Positions 54,791 through 64,000 of a DNA stretch of 64,000 bases are shown piece after piece. Source of the DNA: Lwoffella lincolnii (lineage in GTDB: Bacteria; Pseudomonadota; Gammaproteobacteria; Pseudomonadales; Moraxellaceae); assembly GCF_002014765.1 (NCBI RefSeq), contig NZ_MUYT01000009.1:51574-115573 (forward strand). Reading direction: 5' to 3'. The notes under the pieces were generated by a model that made no database searches, was not told where the DNA came from, and saw only the letters and a list, made by a program, of their open reading frames with translations. Position 1 is the first letter of the stretch. Every line of letters starts with the position of its first letter. Both the position numbers and the translations under genes were made by a program.

Positions 54791-55033
54791 TTATTCTTCA
54801 TCATTCCAATCATCATCTAAGTCGTCCAAGCCATCTAGGTCATCTAAATCGTCTAAGTCATCTTTTAGCTCACGCTCCAGACGTTTTTGTGCCAGTAAAT
54901 CGTCAATCAAACGACGTTTTTCTAAACTGCGGGTTCGAGAAGTTGTGCCTGTCTCACTTTCGTCAGCCAGTTTTGCGTCTTCATCTTCTTCAGCAAAACC
55001 ATCATCTTCAAAATCATCTTCTAAGTCACTCAT
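54791..55033 (-). CDS. PA3496-like small acidic protein
   Basis: 80 residues, strongly acidic, with a central basic helix KRRLIDDLLAQKRLERELKDD typical of the PA3496 family and an Asp-Leu-Asp repeat tail. Described in annotation as a putative envelope integrity protein; the true role is not established. RBS AAGGAG before the ATG. Confidence 0.8.
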   Translation of the reverse strand: MSDLEDDFEDDGFAEEDEDAKLADESETGTTSRTRSLEKRRLIDDLLAQKRLERELKDDLDDLDDLDGLDDLDDDWNDEE

Positions 55034-55185
55034 AAAAACTCCTTAATCCATCAAATAAATCATCGGTAAAATCCATGCGTGTGGTCAAAACCTGTCTCAT
55101 GCGTTTGGAACATGGGTTTTGATAAATAGCCTTATAAAGCCTAATGCTGATTTTGTCAATGGCTTTATGGTATTGGCTGATGTTG

Positions 55186-56715
55186 TCAAACGGTCAGCAT
55201 GATGTCATTACGCAACGAAGTTAAGCGGTTGATGGTGTCATCATCTGCTCCGATAATGCGTCGGCATTCTCGTTCATAGACAGATTTTGGATTGTTTAAC
55301 TGGGTAAGTTGGATACGCTGTTGGATTTGCGTCAGCTCTTGAGTGGGCAATAGCACATAGGTTTGATGTTCTTGAAAGCGACCTTTAAGCAAATGGACGA
55401 TACCATCACTTTGCTCGGTATGGGCAATGGTGGCATTGATGGGTAGGGCAAATCGCTTCAGCTCACGGTGTCTGTCAAAGATGATTTTGTTGAGCATCAT
55501 GCACAGCATCGCCAGCATCACACTGGCTTGAGCAAGCTTACTATTGGCGTTGTCAAAGCCCTGTTTGACATTTAAGGTGATTCGGGCAGGGTGATTTATG
55601 GCAAAATGTTCAAGACTTTGCAGTTGCACACCTTGAAATGATGGTTGTCGTAACAGCTCAAGACTTGCGGTCTGCAGTAAGTCATTACACAAGGTCAGAT
55701 AGGGCTGGGCAATTTGGGGTGATAGCTTGCTTAATAAGCGGTGTTCATCAGCAAACATAAATGCCACCACGATGGGCGTATCAGTGTTGGTAGGAATATG
55801 GCGAGTTTGCTTCGCTCCATTTGGATTAACCAAATTTTGTTGATGGGTTTGGTGTTTGGTAGAATCTTGCCAAGAAGACGGTTGCGCCTTATTGGCTACT
55901 GGGTTGTCGGTTGGTGGGCTGTTTTGGTCAGTGTCTTTTTGTGTGTTCGGTTTGAATTGACCACGCTTTAAAAAACGACTGACTTGTGAGCTGACATCAT
56001 CATAGACATGGCCATGGTCTGGTTGGCTGGTGGCTGGTTGGCTTGATTCGTCAACAGATAGGCTGGCAGTGTTGTTGTCTGTATTAGGCGTGTCATCATG
56101 TCTATCATGTCTGTCGTCATATGAGAAGTGAACACCGCCGTGTTGTTGGTTGTTTGCCATGTCGTTGTTTGCCATGTCATAGTGCAACACATAATAATCA
56201 TGAATGTCACGGCTTAGCCGTTGCAACTGCCCTTTGGTTGGGCGAGCAATATGGCCATATAACAACCATATCAACAGATGGACAATCAATGCCCCAAGTT
56301 CAAACGGCCATAGCGTTTTGACCATCTCACCTTTGCTGGTGCGTTTGATGGTCAGCTCGACATCGCCAACCTTATTGTTTTGTAGCAGGACGGGTTTGTG
56401 GTGGGTTGTGCCTGCTTGCAAGGGGGCGTTTCCTGTTTGTACCAGTATGTTGCCAGCGTTGTCTAATAAAGTTAGTCGAGTAACATCAATGTCGTTACCA
56501 AGGTGGTCAGCGATGACGCTTAGGCTGACTCGGTCATCTTGATAAAGAGCCACCCCTGTGGTTTCTGCCAACTCACTGATGAGCTGTTTGGCTTTGTGTT
56601 CACGGTTGGCATTTAGTTGTTGCTCTAAACTAAATACCATAAGTACGCTATGCAATATAAAGCTGATAAGAATGATGATGGCAAACAGTCCTTGCCTAGG
56701 GGCGGTGTAAGTCAT
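55186..56715 (-). CDS. Smp/AhpA-like membrane protein divergent from serB
   Basis: 509 residues. A first membrane span (about 8-30), a periplasmic region (30-135) with AETTGVALYQDDRVSLSVIADHL, a second span (about 143-160), then a long cytoplasmic part with low-complexity polar linkers. Layout and position next to serB resemble the E. coli Smp (YtjB) and Pseudomonas AhpA proteins, which are membrane proteins of unclear role. No kinase or HAMP catalytic motif is seen. The ATG at 56715 is preferred to a TTG at 56733. Confidence 0.7.
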   Translation of the reverse strand: MTYTAPRQGLFAIIILISFILHSVLMVFSLEQQLNANREHKAKQLISELAETTGVALYQDDRVSLSVIADHLGNDIDVTRLTLLDNAGNILVQTGNAPLQAGTTHHKPVLLQNNKVGDVELTIKRTSKGEMVKTLWPFELGALIVHLLIWLLYGHIARPTKGQLQRLSRDIHDYYVLHYDMANNDMANNQQHGGVHFSYDDRHDRHDDTPNTDNNTASLSVDESSQPATSQPDHGHVYDDVSSQVSRFLKRGQFKPNTQKDTDQNSPPTDNPVANKAQPSSWQDSTKHQTHQQNLVNPNGAKQTRHIPTNTDTPIVVAFMFADEHRLLSKLSPQIAQPYLTLCNDLLQTASLELLRQPSFQGVQLQSLEHFAINHPARITLNVKQGFDNANSKLAQASVMLAMLCMMLNKIIFDRHRELKRFALPINATIAHTEQSDGIVHLLKGRFQEHQTYVLLPTQELTQIQQRIQLTQLNNPKSVYERECRRIIGADDDTINRLTSLRNDIMLTV

Positions 56716-56875
56716 AATGATGCTTAAAATCAAATGGCAAATAGGGTGATGATTATATATGTTCGCTGATGATTTGATAACCTTATTATTGTGTTAATCC
56801 GTGATAAAATCTGTCCAACATGCCATAATGTCAGTAACTGATGATTTGTTAATACGTTAATAGGACAGATAGCCC

Positions 56876-58174
56876 ATGAATATCGATATCAATACTGCAC
56901 ACATCACATCAAACATTCATTCAGATGCCATTCATTCAAATATGACAAATATTAATAGTGCCTTAAGCCAAACCTTGCAACATCGCTTAAAACAGCACAG
57001 CACCACCACCATGCAGGCTTGGCAAGATGGGCTAAAGCAAGTATTGGTAAAGGCAAAAATTAAAGATGCTGAGCAGATGGTGAGTGATGTGGCAAGTTTA
57101 TATGCGTTACCGATATATGCGTTGATAGTGGTGATACGCACCGAGATGCTCAGCCATGTCAGTAACATCAATGCTCAGGCGTTATTAGCAGATTGGGCGT
57201 ATGCACAAGCCAATACACCAGCAGGTTGGCAAATTACCAACATTGATGACAATGACCGTAGTGAAGCAGATACCTTAAAGCAAGTGGTGGCATCGCTGAC
57301 TGAGTATGATGATGTTCTGACACCTGTGTCGGTTAATCGCTTGGTACTTTGTCCCAGTGATGTGCAGATGCTTAAGCCCAATGACAGTAAAAGTCGTGCC
57401 ATTGCTCATGTGATTGATGAACAGGTAACCCATCATTTACAAGACAAGCTGGGTCATTTGGGCTTGACCGAAGAGCAGGCAAGAGGTGCATTTGATTGCC
57501 ATATTTTACCTGTTGCTGACATGCTACACACCCACCGCTTGGCGTGTTTTGATATGGATTCTACTTTGATAGAGCAAGAAGTCATTGTTGAGCTTGCCAA
57601 AGTGATGGGTGTGGGCGATAAAGTCAACGACATCACCGATTCTGCCATGCGTGGTGAGTTGGATTTTGATGAATCGTTTGCTCAGCGGTTGGCATTACTG
57701 CAAGGACTGCCTGATCATCATTTAGCAGACATTGCTGATTCATTAACATTATCAAAAGGGGCAAAAACCACGTTGGCGTTATTATCTGCCATGGGTTATT
57801 ACACCGCCTTGATATCAGGGGGTTTTGAGTATTTTGCCAAGCAAGTTGCTAAGCAGTTGGGTATCCATGTGGTTCATGCCAATGCCTTATCAATGCAAGA
57901 TGGGCAGATAACAGGTAGGGTGCAAATGCCCATCATCAATGGGGCGACCAAAGCTGTGCTGGTCAGACAAATTACTGATGAGCTTGGCATCAGCAAGCAA
58001 GCGGTGGTGTGTGTTGGCGATGGGGCAAATGATTTGCCGATGATGGACATGGCAAATTTGGGGCTGGCGTATCGTGCCAAACCCATTGTACAAGCCCGTG
58101 CTGATGCCGCCATTAACTGCACAGGGTTAGAAGGTGTGTTGTATGCGTTGGGGTATGCGTCTTTAACCAGCTAA
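56876..58174 (+). CDS. serB: Phosphoserine phosphatase
   Basis: 432 residues. Last step of serine synthesis. HAD motif 1 is CFDMDSTLIE (Asp226 and Asp228), motif 2 Ser in LISGGFEYFA, motif 3 Lys in GATKAVLV and VGDGANDLPMM. The N-terminal 200 residues are longer than in E. coli SerB, and the first 30 look low-complexity. Confidence 0.95.
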   Translation: MNIDINTAHITSNIHSDAIHSNMTNINSALSQTLQHRLKQHSTTTMQAWQDGLKQVLVKAKIKDAEQMVSDVASLYALPIYALIVVIRTEMLSHVSNINAQALLADWAYAQANTPAGWQITNIDDNDRSEADTLKQVVASLTEYDDVLTPVSVNRLVLCPSDVQMLKPNDSKSRAIAHVIDEQVTHHLQDKLGHLGLTEEQARGAFDCHILPVADMLHTHRLACFDMDSTLIEQEVIVELAKVMGVGDKVNDITDSAMRGELDFDESFAQRLALLQGLPDHHLADIADSLTLSKGAKTTLALLSAMGYYTALISGGFEYFAKQVAKQLGIHVVHANALSMQDGQITGRVQMPIINGATKAVLVRQITDELGISKQAVVCVGDGANDLPMMDMANLGLAYRAKPIVQARADAAINCTGLEGVLYALGYASLTS

Positions 58175-58330
58175 ACAAGCTAAGCCTTGATAACGAGTAA
58201 ATGAGCCATGATGCTCTAAAACAATGTCCTAAAACCGCTTATGATGAATTGATGGCGGTTTTATTGCCTTTTTGCTGTTTATTTTTTGTTTTTTTAATAA
58301 TTTTGCTTTTTCAATAAGATGTGATTAAAA

Positions 58331-59314
58331 ATGGTTATGACCAAACCCAATCAGCCCCCCCAAACACATGCCATTCATTCATCTGCTCATATCCAGTTAC
58401 CGTCTCCCCAAAAAGACAGCAAACATGATTTATTGTTGGTGTATTTTAAGGGCATGGCGATGGGAGCAGCAGACATCGTACCGGGGGTTTCTGGTGGTAC
58501 GATTGCCTTGATAGCAGGCATTTATCAACGTTTGATTAATGCGTTAAGCAGCATGACATTGGGGCTGATTGCCACTTGGCAACACACATATCAAGCATAT
58601 GGCATCAAAGGTGGCATATCTGCCATATGGCGTGCGTTAGATGGCACATTTTTATTGTGCCTACTGGCAGGCATTATCACAAGCTTTGCGGTATTGGCAA
58701 ACTTGGTTAGGCACTTGCTCACCCATCAGCCATTGGCGATTTGGTCGTTCTTTTTTGGTTTGGTGATGGCAACGGTGGTTGTGTTGCTCGGTCAAATTGA
58801 GCGTTGGAATGTTGCCCGAGTGGGGTTATTCGTGCTTGGGGCAACAATGGCGGTGATGATAAGCTTGTTGCCGTTTGTTTCAGCCACGCCAAGCTTGCCG
58901 TATCTATTTTTTGCAGGGGCAATTGCCATTTGTGCGATGATATTACCTGGCATTTCAGGCTCATTTATTTTGCTATTGCTTGGGGTGTATGAAGTGATAT
59001 TAGATGCTGTGCATCGCATGGACATTGGCATCATCTTGACCGTGGTGGCTGGCATGGTAACAGGGTTGTTGTTATTTACCAAGTTTTTAAAATGGTTATT
59101 GGTTCATTATTATCAAGGCACATTGGTGTTGTTGACTGGGTTTATTGCTGGGTCATTGGTAAAAATATGGCCTTGGCAAGTTGATGCGGTGCATTTTTTA
59201 CCTTGGCAATATCCTGATGGGGCAAGGTGGGGTATGACGCTTGGGCTAATGGGATTGGGTATGGTCAGTGTTTTATTATTAACCAAACTTGGTTCACAAA
59301 AGCAGACGAGCTAA
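58331..59314 (+). CDS. DUF368 membrane protein, PopT-like undecaprenyl-phosphate translocase
   Basis: 327 residues with about 8-9 spans. The DUF368 signature GAADIVPGVSGGTIALIAGIY lies near residue 42 and a second IVPG-like PGISGSFILLLLGVYE near 205, an inverted repeat architecture. DUF368 proteins (PopT) were recently shown to return undecaprenyl phosphate across the inner membrane for cell-wall synthesis. It follows serB on the same strand after 156 bp. Confidence 0.88.
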   Translation: MVMTKPNQPPQTHAIHSSAHIQLPSPQKDSKHDLLLVYFKGMAMGAADIVPGVSGGTIALIAGIYQRLINALSSMTLGLIATWQHTYQAYGIKGGISAIWRALDGTFLLCLLAGIITSFAVLANLVRHLLTHQPLAIWSFFFGLVMATVVVLLGQIERWNVARVGLFVLGATMAVMISLLPFVSATPSLPYLFFAGAIAICAMILPGISGSFILLLLGVYEVILDAVHRMDIGIILTVVAGMVTGLLLFTKFLKWLLVHYYQGTLVLLTGFIAGSLVKIWPWQVDAVHFLPWQYPDGARWGMTLGLMGLGMVSVLLLTKLGSQKQTS

Positions 59315-59425
59315 ACCTTGTTGAACCTTGTTGCGTTTATCATAAAAGTTGCGTTTGTCATAAAAAACCTTGCCATCGAGCAAGGTTTTTTTGTTGTTTG
59401 AGTTATTTGAGAGATTGCATATTGA

Positions 59426-59998
59426 TTAACCCATCACCATGGGCAACATGTTACTTTCCACAATGCTTAATGCCTGTTCTGCCAAAATCAACACAAAAAA
59501 AGCAATCATTGGCGATAAGTCAATCATGCCAAGGTTGGGGGTAATCTTACGAAACGGTGCTAAGATGGGTTCTGCCAACTGCATGATGATGTCAATGATG
59601 GGGTGCATGGAATTGGTAAACACCACAATCCAGCTGACAATAATCGAACCGATAATCACATAACGACACATACTTAAAAAATCAATAATCAGGCTTAATG
59701 ACCCCTCAAAAAATAGCTCAAGTGGATTATAACCATGATGACTTAAGAGTGCATTGCCAGCCAAATCAATCAGGCGGATTAAAAACATCAGCACAATGGC
59801 AGCAAGGCTGATACGCCCATCGCCAATGGTAGGGAATATGCGACCAAACATATCGACCACTTGTGTGGCTTTATAGGCAGGTTCGGCATAGGGGTTACGA
59901 GCATTGATGCCAGCAAATTGCATCATAAAACGTATGAATATCAATAACATGGCAAAGCTTGTGACCATGTTAAATGCAGTAACTAGTAATTGGTTCAT
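59426..59998 (-). CDS. yggT: YggT family membrane protein
   Basis: 190 residues with four to five membrane spans in two YGGT repeats: FIRFMMQFAGINARNP and the later MHPIIDIIMQLAEPILAPFRKI plus DLSPMIAFFVLILAEQAL. Function unknown; nearly always next to proC, as here (66 bp). ATG at 59998 is preferred to a TTG at 60019. Confidence 0.9.
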   Translation of the reverse strand: MNQLLVTAFNMVTSFAMLLIFIRFMMQFAGINARNPYAEPAYKATQVVDMFGRIFPTIGDGRISLAAIVLMFLIRLIDLAGNALLSHHGYNPLELFFEGSLSLIIDFLSMCRYVIIGSIIVSWIVVFTNSMHPIIDIIMQLAEPILAPFRKITPNLGMIDLSPMIAFFVLILAEQALSIVESNMLPMVMG

Positions 59999-60064
59999 GG
60001 AGAAATTCTCAATATTCAATACTCAATGGCTTATTTTAGTGGCTTATTTTATGGTAATAGATGG

Positions 60065-60892
60065 TTAATTTTGCCCACTCATCTCACGGCTACGCTTAAC
60101 GCATGCTTGCATGGCTTTACCAATCAGCTCATTGACTTTATCAGCTTGTAGGCTATGTACGGCAGCTTCAGTTGTGCCACCAGGAGACATGACTTTGCGT
60201 CTAAGCTGCTCTGGCGTGTCATCACTGCTGATGCTCATCTTGGCAGCACCCAAAGCGGTCTGCATGGCAAGGGCGGACGCTTGTTCTTGGCTCAAGCCCA
60301 AATCAATGCCCCCTTGAATGACTGACTCAATAAAATAAAAAAAGTAAGCAGGGGCAGAGCCAGACACTGCCGTTACCGCATGTAATTGCTCTTCATCATC
60401 GACCCAAATCACCAAACCAGATGCCCCCATCAATTCGGTGGCGAGCTGTTTTTCTTGCTCATTGATGCTGTCAGTGGCATACAGCCCTGTTGCTCCTGCT
60501 TGTACCATGGCAGGTGTGTTGGGCATGGCACGCACGATGTTTTGATAACCATTTAACATCTTTGTCAGGCTGTCAGTTGACAGACCTGCTGCCACCGAAA
60601 TGATGAGTTGCTTGTCTAACACTTGGCTAAAGTCTGCCAACACATCTGCCATGATTTGAGGCTTAACTGCCAACACCACCACATCAGCCATTAACGCATC
60701 GAGTGGGTTTTTAGCAGAATCAATGGTATTGATGCCTTTGGCTTGCAGCTGTTCACGATTGTCATGGTTAGGGTCAGAAACGGTGATATACTCTGGCAAG
60801 ATACCCTTGGCAAGTAAGCCACTGATAAGGGCTTGTGCCATGTTGCCACCGCCAATAAAGCTGATTTTTTTGTTTTTTAATGGGTTAGACAT
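60065..60892 (-). CDS. proC: Pyrroline-5-carboxylate reductase
   Basis: 275 residues. NAD(P)-binding FIGGGNMAQALISGL, the AGLSTDSL loop, RAMPNTPAMVQAGATG, and the C-terminal signature VMSPGGTTEAAVHSL. Final step of proline synthesis. The frame opens at 60946, but the ATG at 60892 gives the normal N-terminus. Confidence 0.96.
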   Translation of the reverse strand: MSNPLKNKKISFIGGGNMAQALISGLLAKGILPEYITVSDPNHDNREQLQAKGINTIDSAKNPLDALMADVVVLAVKPQIMADVLADFSQVLDKQLIISVAAGLSTDSLTKMLNGYQNIVRAMPNTPAMVQAGATGLYATDSINEQEKQLATELMGASGLVIWVDDEEQLHAVTAVSGSAPAYFFYFIESVIQGGIDLGLSQEQASALAMQTALGAAKMSISSDDTPEQLRRKVMSPGGTTEAAVHSLQADKVNELIGKAMQACVKRSREMSGQN

Positions 60893-60980
60893 AAGATGCT
60901 CTAAGTGAAGAAAAAAATTGAATGATGCTAATGATGCTAAAGACACAGCCTAGTGTAGCACATTTATAAAAAACTGGGCT

Positions 60981-62768
60981 TTAAGATAAGATGAAAGTTT
61001 GTTTAATGCCTTTTTTTGGCAAAAATGACTGTAATGCCCACTGTTGCCAAGGGCAAATCAACCATAAGGGTAAGGTTTTGGCATTGATTTGACGATTACC
61101 ATGGCAATCGGTTACGTTTTGGGCTTCGACTAACAGCACACTTTGCCTTAACCAACTGGCAATCCCCAAGCTTTGTTGCAATTTTTTACCTGATTGGGGG
61201 GGAGTAAATTGTGGGGGGGTAAACTTGCCTATGTTTGTGTCAGATGGCTGATAAATGCTTAAACGGTCAGTTTTATGTAAAGGGCGCACACAAAGATAAA
61301 AATCCCCTTGCATGATGTGTTTATCAATATTTTTATGGGTAAAGCCACTTTGATGGGTAAAGGCTGTCAAATCCAGAACAAGTTGCCATGTGAGTGTCTC
61401 TTTATTATTTAAAGGTTTTTTCCGTAACGTGATGGTGTGTGTTTGCTTTGTATGAGCATGAACAGTATGAGCATGAACATTAGTACAGTCAGTGGCAGGC
61501 ACGCAAATAAACATTTTCTCATTGAATACTTTGTCGTTGATTGGTGTTTGTAACCAATTTAACCAACGAGCATCTAGGCGGTGTAGGGTATGTCGGTAGC
61601 GCCTTATCACATAATGTTGTGTTGCCCCTTGCCAAGGCAGTTGGGTTTGGTGGTCATTGTCATCACGATATGCCAATGCCAAGATGTCATCTATCCGCTG
61701 TTTGTTGGGCGTTAGCGTGTCTTTTTCAGACAACCAATGATACAAAAAAGAGCGTTGGCGAGCACCTGATAGCTTACCGAACTTTTTTAACTCTAATTGA
61801 CTGTCCACTGTTAACCTGTGCGTTATTAGCCTGTGTGTTGTTAAATCGTCTACTGCTAAATATCGGTTAGGATATCGGTTAGGGTATGGCAGTTGGGTGG
61901 CTGAAACACAACAATCGTTCACCATCATCTCTTTATCGTTATGGTACACGTCTTGTAAGATGGCATCAGCATCGCTCATCAGATCACTTAAGCGAGTGAT
62001 GTTACCAATGACCTGTGGATAACGCTGTTCAATGATGGGCAACAACTCACGGCGTAACCAGCTACGGACATTTGTCCCTGTCAAGTTGGTTGGGTCATTG
62101 ATATAGGGTAGGGCATGGCGGTGGGCGTGTTCATTGATGGCATCTCGGCTGATGTTTAGCCACGGTCGCCATAGATAAATGGGCTTGGTCAATGGCTTGA
62201 TTGAGCTTGTTGGCAACTGATGTTGGTTTGAATGGTTGTGTTGGTTTGAATGGTTGTGTTGGTTGGAGTGGTTAATGTTGATGGGTATGTCATGGCATGA
62301 CCAGCTTGTCATGCCAGATAAGCCTTTTACCCCTGTGCCAGTAAATAATCGCATCAACAGTGTCTCACTTTGGTCATTGGCATGGTGAGCGGTCATGATG
62401 ATGTCATGGCAGTTGATGTGTTGGGCAATGGCAGCATAGCGAGCATGGCGAGCAGTTTGTTCATCTGTTCCGTTCACATAAGCTTTAATGACCACACATT
62501 GACTGCCATTGTCGCTTGCCCATTGGCTAACTTGCTTCGCCCACGCATCATTGGCGGTCTGTATGCCATGATTGACATGGATAAACTGTGGACAAAATGG
62601 TAAATGTCCTTTTGCATATAACTGCAAGCACACTGATGCCATCACCAGTGAATCTCGACCCCCACTCAATGCCAGCCAAATGCGTTTGCCTACCAAGTGC
62701 GAATGCAGTTTATTCATACTTTTTAGTAAAGCATTCTGTAGCAAAGTTTCATTTGTATGACTTAGCAA
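60981..62768 (-). CDS. tilS: tRNA(Ile)-lysidine synthase
   Basis: Converts C34 of tRNA-Ile(CAU) to lysidine. PP-loop SGGRDSLVMA, then HVNHGIQ, DEQTARHARYAA, TAHHANDQSETLLMRLFTGTG and LRRELLPIIE fit TilS. At 595 residues it is about 150 longer than usual. The excess includes a His-Ser-Asn-Gln repeat (residues about 165-183, encoded near 62222-62275) and inserted linkers in the C-terminal half. It seems to start at a TTG (62768); the ATG at 62717 is an alternative that would trim the N-terminal helix. Confidence 0.9.
   Translation of the reverse strand: MLSHTNETLLQNALLKSMNKLHSHLVGKRIWLALSGGRDSLVMASVCLQLYAKGHLPFCPQFIHVNHGIQTANDAWAKQVSQWASDNGSQCVVIKAYVNGTDEQTARHARYAAIAQHINCHDIIMTAHHANDQSETLLMRLFTGTGVKGLSGMTSWSCHDIPININHSNQHNHSNQHNHSNQHQLPTSSIKPLTKPIYLWRPWLNISRDAINEHAHRHALPYINDPTNLTGTNVRSWLRRELLPIIEQRYPQVIGNITRLSDLMSDADAILQDVYHNDKEMMVNDCCVSATQLPYPNRYPNRYLAVDDLTTHRLITHRLTVDSQLELKKFGKLSGARQRSFLYHWLSEKDTLTPNKQRIDDILALAYRDDNDHQTQLPWQGATQHYVIRRYRHTLHRLDARWLNWLQTPINDKVFNEKMFICVPATDCTNVHAHTVHAHTKQTHTITLRKKPLNNKETLTWQLVLDLTAFTHQSGFTHKNIDKHIMQGDFYLCVRPLHKTDRLSIYQPSDTNIGKFTPPQFTPPQSGKKLQQSLGIASWLRQSVLLVEAQNVTDCHGNRQINAKTLPLWLICPWQQWALQSFLPKKGIKQTFILS
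62222..62268 (-). repeat. 18-bp in-frame repeat in tilS
   Basis: Two close copies plus part of a third of a unit like TTGGTTTGAATGGTTGTG (plus strand) encode an Asn-His-Ser-Asn-Gln-His tract. Confidence 0.85.
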
Positions 62769-62862
62769 TGTATGACTGCCTTTATTCCATGTTCAAGATT
62801 ATTCCATGTTTAAGATGGTGTGAAGTTTAAGATGGTGTGAGCCAACCAAGTGAATAACTCAG

Positions 62863-63735
62863 CTAACAGCCCAATTGAGAGTTGAAGGCATAAAATTTCT
62901 CATAACGTAATTGACAACGCTCATCGGTATCCATGCTCTCAAGCTCTGCCAATTGCTCAAGTAATAAGGCTTTTAGCCCAACCATCACAGTCTTGTCATC
63001 TATCTGGGCTCCTTGACCTTCATCAACAACAACATCGATAAGCCCTAACTGATGCAGGCTTTTGGCATCTAATTTGAGTGCGTAACTGGCATCTGGGGCT
63101 TTTTCAGCTGTTTTCCATAAAATGGACGCACACCCTTCTGGTGAGATGACCGAGTAGATACTATTTTGTAACATGTTGATTTTATCACCCATGCCAATCG
63201 CCAACGCCCCACCTGAGCCACCTTCACCGATGATGGTAACGATGATGGGTGTTTTTAAACTGCTAAATACTGCAATGCTTTCGGCAATGGCGATGGCCTG
63301 TCCTCTCTCTTCGGCTTCTACTCCAGGATATGCTCCTTGCGTGTCGATAAAGGTCAAGACAGGCAAACCAAACCGTTCTGCCATTTTGGCAAGACGCACC
63401 GCCTTACGATAGCCTTCAGGATTGGCCATACCAAAGTTGTGGGCAATGCGTTCTCTGGTACTACGTCCACGGTGTTGTCCGATGAGCATGACAGGCTTAC
63501 CAGCCAAACGTGCCAAACCACCAATCACCGCCTTATCATCACCATAGACCCTATCACCATGCAAGATGTCAAATTCGCTAAACAACTGATTGGCATAATC
63601 CATAAATAATGGACGTTTGGGGTTACGAGCAAGTAACACCCGTTGCCATGTGTCGCTGTTAAGGGCATTATCAAAGCTGTTGGGGGATTTTGCATTGGTA
63701 TCATAAGTTTGAGTGTTGGGAATTTGGCTGGTCAT
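62863..63735 (-). CDS. accA: Acetyl-CoA carboxylase carboxyltransferase alpha subunit
   Basis: 290 residues, shorter at the N-terminus than the 319 of E. coli. Carboxyltransferase motifs: GHRGRSTRERIAHNFGMANPEGYRKA (as QHRGRSTRERI), TFIDTQGAYPGVEAEERGQ, GEGGSGGALAIG and SPEGCASILWK. With AccD it transfers carboxyl from biotin to acetyl-CoA, the first step of fatty acid synthesis. Confidence 0.96.
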   Translation of the reverse strand: MTSQIPNTQTYDTNAKSPNSFDNALNSDTWQRVLLARNPKRPLFMDYANQLFSEFDILHGDRVYGDDKAVIGGLARLAGKPVMLIGQHRGRSTRERIAHNFGMANPEGYRKAVRLAKMAERFGLPVLTFIDTQGAYPGVEAEERGQAIAIAESIAVFSSLKTPIIVTIIGEGGSGGALAIGMGDKINMLQNSIYSVISPEGCASILWKTAEKAPDASYALKLDAKSLHQLGLIDVVVDEGQGAQIDDKTVMVGLKALLLEQLAELESMDTDERCQLRYEKFYAFNSQLGC

Positions 63736-64000
63736 ATTTGGTCACTTTTTATTAAAAGATGGTTTTATTAAAAGATGGGCATTTAAAAATGGAGTACTAA
63801 GGGTATAAAAAAGATACAAGTGTAAACTAATAATAAGTGTAAACCAATCGCTAAATCAAGCTGTTCCTTAAAACCTATTTAAACCTACCCAAAGGTAAAT
63901 TTAGCGTTTAATTTCTACTTCAACGTTGTTTGCCTTATTCATTTGAACTTGGACTTACATCAACTCCATAGACTAACACGGTAGAACCTACCGCTTGTTT
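63736..64000. other. Right edge of window
   Basis: Promoter side of accA, AT-rich. An open minus-strand frame from 64000 to a stop at 63935-63937 (ending GSTVLVYGVDVSPSSNE) could be the tail of a gene lying outside the window; too short to judge. Confidence 0.3.

Overview
The window reads as chromosomal DNA of a Moraxella species (Gammaproteobacteria, Moraxellaceae). This is inferred from the mix of genes, with no database search: a LolDF-type lipoprotein exporter with a single permease, a MesX/MesD methionine synthase pair, a GTPase plus roadblock module, an acidic PA3496-like protein beside valS, and moderate AT-richness. Most genes are ordinary housekeeping genes in short operons on both strands.

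Layout: 1-2.5 kb carries an alpha/beta hydrolase (cut by the window edge) overlapping lipA, then a BLUF photoreceptor with a C-terminal membrane helix. 3-8 kb carries acnB, oxyR, a LOG-family gene and rpmE2. 8.1-10.8 kb is a leftward operon mesX-mesD-flavin reductase for folate-independent, oxygen-linked methionine synthesis, preceded by a sequence that fits the MetR operator consensus exactly. 11-24 kb carries an unknown protein, lolF-lolD, a DUF2062 membrane protein, comEC, sppA, a hydrolase, a CPBP protease and an AGCS alanine/sodium symporter. 24.3-27.2 kb is a lemA-TPM-TPM cluster.

27.4-28.8 kb is accessory DNA: a HigBA/RelE-like toxin-antitoxin pair with a palindromic operator over its promoter, then gene fragments that run up to the 3' end of tRNA-Arg(CCG). 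This looks like the wreck of an integrated element. 29-35 kb carries a cytochrome c, a YadGH-type ABC exporter, queF and proS. 35-39 kb carries a DUF4230 protein and a three-gene module (large unknown protein, MglA-like small GTPase, roadblock/LC7 protein). 39-47.4 kb carries trpF, an SDR, trpB, two small acidic proteins, miaE, a porin and pyrG.

47.4-51 kb is the most unusual part. Between tRNA-Gly(GCC) and valS sits an AT-rich restriction-modification module of BcgI/type IIB character: a PD-(D/E)XK nuclease fused to an N6-adenine methylase, followed by a specificity subunit. The specificity frame has no usable start codon. The methylase frame ends with a GGGAAAG heptamer directly before its stop, then a 6-nt spacer and a perfect 10-bp stem-loop. 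The downstream frame is exactly -1. These are the parts of a programmed -1 ribosomal frameshift that would fuse both subunits into one protein of about 1049 residues. A diverged relic of the 3' end of valS lies on the far side of the module, marking how it arrived.

51-64 kb carries valS, a UPF0149 protein, the PA3496-like protein, an Smp/AhpA-like membrane protein divergent from serB, a DUF368 (PopT-like) transporter, yggT, proC, tilS and accA. A recurring feature across the window is short in-frame tandem duplications (6-24 bp units) in linkers and N-termini of otherwise conserved genes.
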